From: DASUFI01 sp036274635
GTDB lineage: Bacteria > Planctomycetota > B15-G4
DNA length: 5,142 nucleotides
Reading direction: 5' to 3'
Assembly: GCA_036274635.1 (NCBI GenBank)
Contig: DASUFI010000105.1
Span: forward strand, 1 to 5,142
In this document: in pieces, positions 3,129-5,142 of the stretch
How the letters are laid out: each line of letters opens with the position of its first letter
Numbering within the stretch: the first letter of the stretch is position 1
Translations under genes and position numbers: made by a program
Notes under the pieces: generated by a model
Seen by the model: the letters and a program-made list of their open reading frames with translations, nothing else
Databases searched by the model: none
What the model was told of the DNA's origin: nothing

Positions 3129-5142
3129 TCAGCGACTCGCCGAGCGCCGGGCCGGCGGCCGTCCGCGGCGCCCGCGCTGCGTGCCCGTCGCCGGCGCTGG
3201 CCGCCACTGCGGCGGCGGCGCCTGGCCGGTGGCCTCGTACAGGAAGCGGCTGGGCAGCGTGGGCGAGCGGCTGCCGTAGCGGCTCCGCGTCGCCGCGAAG
3301 GTCATGGTCAGCTGGCGCTGCGCGCGCGTGATGCCCACGTACATGAGCCGGCGCTCCTCGGGCACGGTGTCGGTGTCGATGGACTTCTGGTGCGGCAGCA
3401 GCGTCTCCTCGCAGCCGGCGAGGTAGACGCGCGGCCACTCCAGGCCCTTGGCGGCGTGCAGGGTCATGAGCATCACGCGCTCGCCGGGGGCCTCGGCGGT
3501 GCGCTCGTCCTGCTCGGCCAGCGTGAGGCGGTCGAGCAGGTCGCGCAGGCTGCTGGCGCCGCGGCGCTGCAGGTTCTCGGCCACGTTGAGCACCTCGTTC
3601 ACGCCGGCGGTGCGGTCGGCGCGCTCCTCGGGCGTGGGGCAGCGCTCGATCTCGGCCTTGTAGGTCACCGCGACCAGCGTCTCGCGCACGAGGGCCACGA
3701 GGTCGGTCGCGGCGGCGGCGCGCTGCGACAGGCCGCGCAGCGTGGCGCGCAGCTCGTGCGCGGACTGCGCGGCCGTCGGCGTCACGCCCTCGACCGAGGG
3801 CGCGCGGTCGAAGGACTCGCCGACGGGCCGGCCCGCCGCGGTCGCGTCCGCGATGAGCCGATCCAGCGACGCCTTGCCGATCCCGCGCGGCGGCGTGTTG
3901 GCGATGCGCAGCAGTGAGGTCTCGTCGTCGGGGTTCACGAGCAGGCGCAGGTACGCGAGGACGTCGCGCACCTCCTTGCGGTCGTAGAAGGAGGGGCCGC
4001 CGACGAGTCGGTAGGGCACCTGCGCCGCGCGCAGCGCCGTCTCGAAGGGCCGGGTCTGCACCGCGGTGCGCAGCAGCACCGCGAACTCCGCCGGCCGCGC
4101 GCCCGCGGCGAGGCGCGCGGCGATGTCCTGCGCGACGAAGGCCGCCTCGGCCTCCTCGTCGGCCTGGCCGACCACCTTCGGGCTGTCGCCGTCGCCGAGC
4201 GCCGAGCGCAGAGTCTTCTCGTGCCGCCCGACGTTGCAGGCGATGAGCCGGTTGGCCAGCTCGAGGATGCCCGCCGTGCTGCGGTAGTTGGTCTGCAGCC
4301 GCACCGTCGTGGCGCCGCGGAAGTCCTTCGCGAAGCCGAGGATGCGCCCGACGTCCGCGCCGCGCCAGCCGTAGATGGCCTGGTCGTCGTCGCCGACCAC
4401 GAAGAGCGAGCGATGCGTCTCGGCGAGCCGGCGCACGATCTCGTACTGCGGGCGGTTGGTGTCCTGGTACTCGTCCACGAGCACGTGGCCGTGGCGCCGC
4501 TGCAGCTCGGCGCGGACGGCGGGCGCCTCCTCCAGCAGCCGCAGCGCGAAGAGCAGCAGGTCGTCGAAGTCGAGCTGGCGGTTGCGGCGCAGGTGCTCGT
4601 CGTAAGCCAGCCAGCCGCGGCGGAGGAGGTCATCGTCCTGCGCCTCAGGCCTCTCGAGCCGGTTCTTGGCCAGCGAGATGCGCGCCTGCAGCTGGGCCGG
4701 CGCGACGTGCGCCTCCGGGACGCGCAGATCGCGCAGCACCGAGCGCGCGGCGGCGAGCTGGTCGGCGGCGTCGCAGATGGTGAAGGCCGGCAGGCCGATG
4801 GCCGCGCCGTGCTCGCGCAGGGTGCGCAGGCAGAAGGCGTGGAAGGTGCCCACCACGGTGCGCGCGGCCGCGTCACCGCCGATGACCCGCGCCAGCCGCT
4901 CGCGCATCTCGGCCGCGGCCTTGTTGGTGAACGTGACCGCGAGGATCGAGTCGGGCGCGGCGCCCCCGGCGACGAGGTGCGCGATGCGCACCGTGAGCAC
5001 CCGCGTCTTGCCGGAGCCGGCGCCGGCCAGCACCAGCACCGGCCCGAGGGGCGCCGTGACGGCGGCGCGCTGCTCGTCGTTCAGGCCGGCGAGGAGCGCG
5101 GCGGGGGCGGCCGGCGGGGCGCTGCGGCGGGACGGGCGAGGT
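3129..5142 (-). CDS. rep: Rep-like SF1A ATP-dependent DNA helicase (5' end outside window)
   Basis: About 670 residues are visible. The frame stays open to the right edge, so the start codon is just outside; E. coli Rep is 673 aa, so little is missing. Motifs in order (numbered from the first visible codon): Q motif LNDEQRAAV (20-28), Walker A AGAGSGKT (39-46, K45), Ia AVTFTNKAAAEM (68-79), GTFHAF, motif II VDEYQDTN (222-229), motif III VVGDDDQAIYGWRGAD (248-263), IV QTNYRST (283-289), V LMTLHAAKGLEW (558-569), VI EERRLMYVGITRAQ (595-608), and PSRFL near the end. NPDD followed by LLRIANTP, and LLPHQKSID ahead of motif VI, resemble Rep more than UvrD or PcrA. The family unwinds DNA 3'-to-5' at stalled forks and clears bound proteins. 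A basic, Pro/Arg-rich tail of about 35 residues ends the protein. It is convergent with the transaldolase-like gene across the palindrome. UvrD/PcrA identity cannot be fully excluded. Confidence 0.93.
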   Translation of the reverse strand, partial: PRPSRRSAPPAAPAALLAGLNDEQRAAVTAPLGPVLVLAGAGSGKTRVLTVRIAHLVAGGAAPDSILAVTFTNKAAAEMRERLARVIGGDAAARTVVGTFHAFCLRTLREHGAAIGLPAFTICDAADQLAAARSVLRDLRVPEAHVAPAQLQARISLAKNRLERPEAQDDDLLRRGWLAYDEHLRRNRQLDFDDLLLFALRLLEEAPAVRAELQRRHGHVLVDEYQDTNRPQYEIVRRLAETHRSLFVVGDDDQAIYGWRGADVGRILGFAKDFRGATTVRLQTNYRSTAGILELANRLIACNVGRHEKTLRSALGDGDSPKVVGQADEEAEAAFVAQDIAARLAAGARPAEFAVLLRTAVQTRPFETALRAAQVPYRLVGGPSFYDRKEVRDVLAYLRLLVNPDDETSLLRIANTPPRGIGKASLDRLIADATAAGRPVGESFDRAPSVEGVTPTAAQSAHELRATLRGLSQRAAAATDLVALVRETLVAVTYKAEIERCPTPEERADRTAGVNEVLNVAENLQRRGASSLRDLLDRLTLAEQDERTAEAPGERVMLMTLHAAKGLEWPRVYLAGCEETLLPHQKSIDTDTVPEERRLMYVGITRAQRQLTMTFAATRSRYGSRSPTLPSRFLYEATGQAPPPQWRPAPATGTQRGRRGRPPARRSASR

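Noticed and set aside
3935..4876. A 313-codon minus-strand open frame within the helicase gene.
   Set aside because: It is a frame-shifted shadow with Arg/Ser/Thr/Ala low complexity; the helicase frame contains all SF1 motifs without interruption.

Overview
This is a very GC-rich bacterial stretch with third codon positions almost always G or C. It looks like chromosomal DNA of an environmental, probably uncultivated bacterium. The protein families and composition would fit Acidobacteriota, Rokubacteria/Methylomirabilota, Gemmatimonadota or a GC-rich proteobacterium; the window alone cannot settle which. No mobile-element genes, CRISPR array, tRNA or rRNA was seen.

Layout: (1) 61-483 (+), a small soluble hypothetical protein resembling DUF4760-type proteins. 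(2) 484-750, a 267-bp gap holding a hairpin-forming repeat (603-648) and a sigma-54 (-24/-12) promoter. (3) 751-1104 (+), a single-domain rhodanese. (4) 1211-1579 (-), a 2x[4Fe-4S] ferredoxin convergent with the rhodanese gene. (5) 1580-1657, a 78-bp divergent promoter region with two back-to-back sigma-54 promoters. (6) 1658-3007 (+), a divergent transaldolase-family protein with a long C-terminal extension. (7) 3008-3128, a convergent gap filled almost entirely by a 96-bp imperfect palindrome built from two related 36-bp units. (8) 3129-5142 (-), a Rep-like SF1 DNA helicase whose first few codons lie beyond the right edge.

The main finding is that three neighbouring genes (rhodanese, ferredoxin, transaldolase-like) each carry a near-consensus sigma-54 promoter (GG-N10-GC geometry, GGCACG upstream box). 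They therefore look like a small co-regulated set needing RpoN and an enhancer-binding activator. The activator gene is not in the window. The likely theme is sulfur/Fe-S/redox chemistry coupled to sugar-phosphate metabolism under a nitrogen, redox or stress signal, but that theme is inference.

The second finding is a dispersed hairpin repeat. The 603-648 copy and the 3058-3091 unit agree at 29 of 34 positions, although they sit about 2.4 kb apart between unrelated genes. The double-unit copy folds into a long stem with wobble pairs. This looks like a REP-like or small non-autonomous repeat family, or a structured RNA/terminator element.
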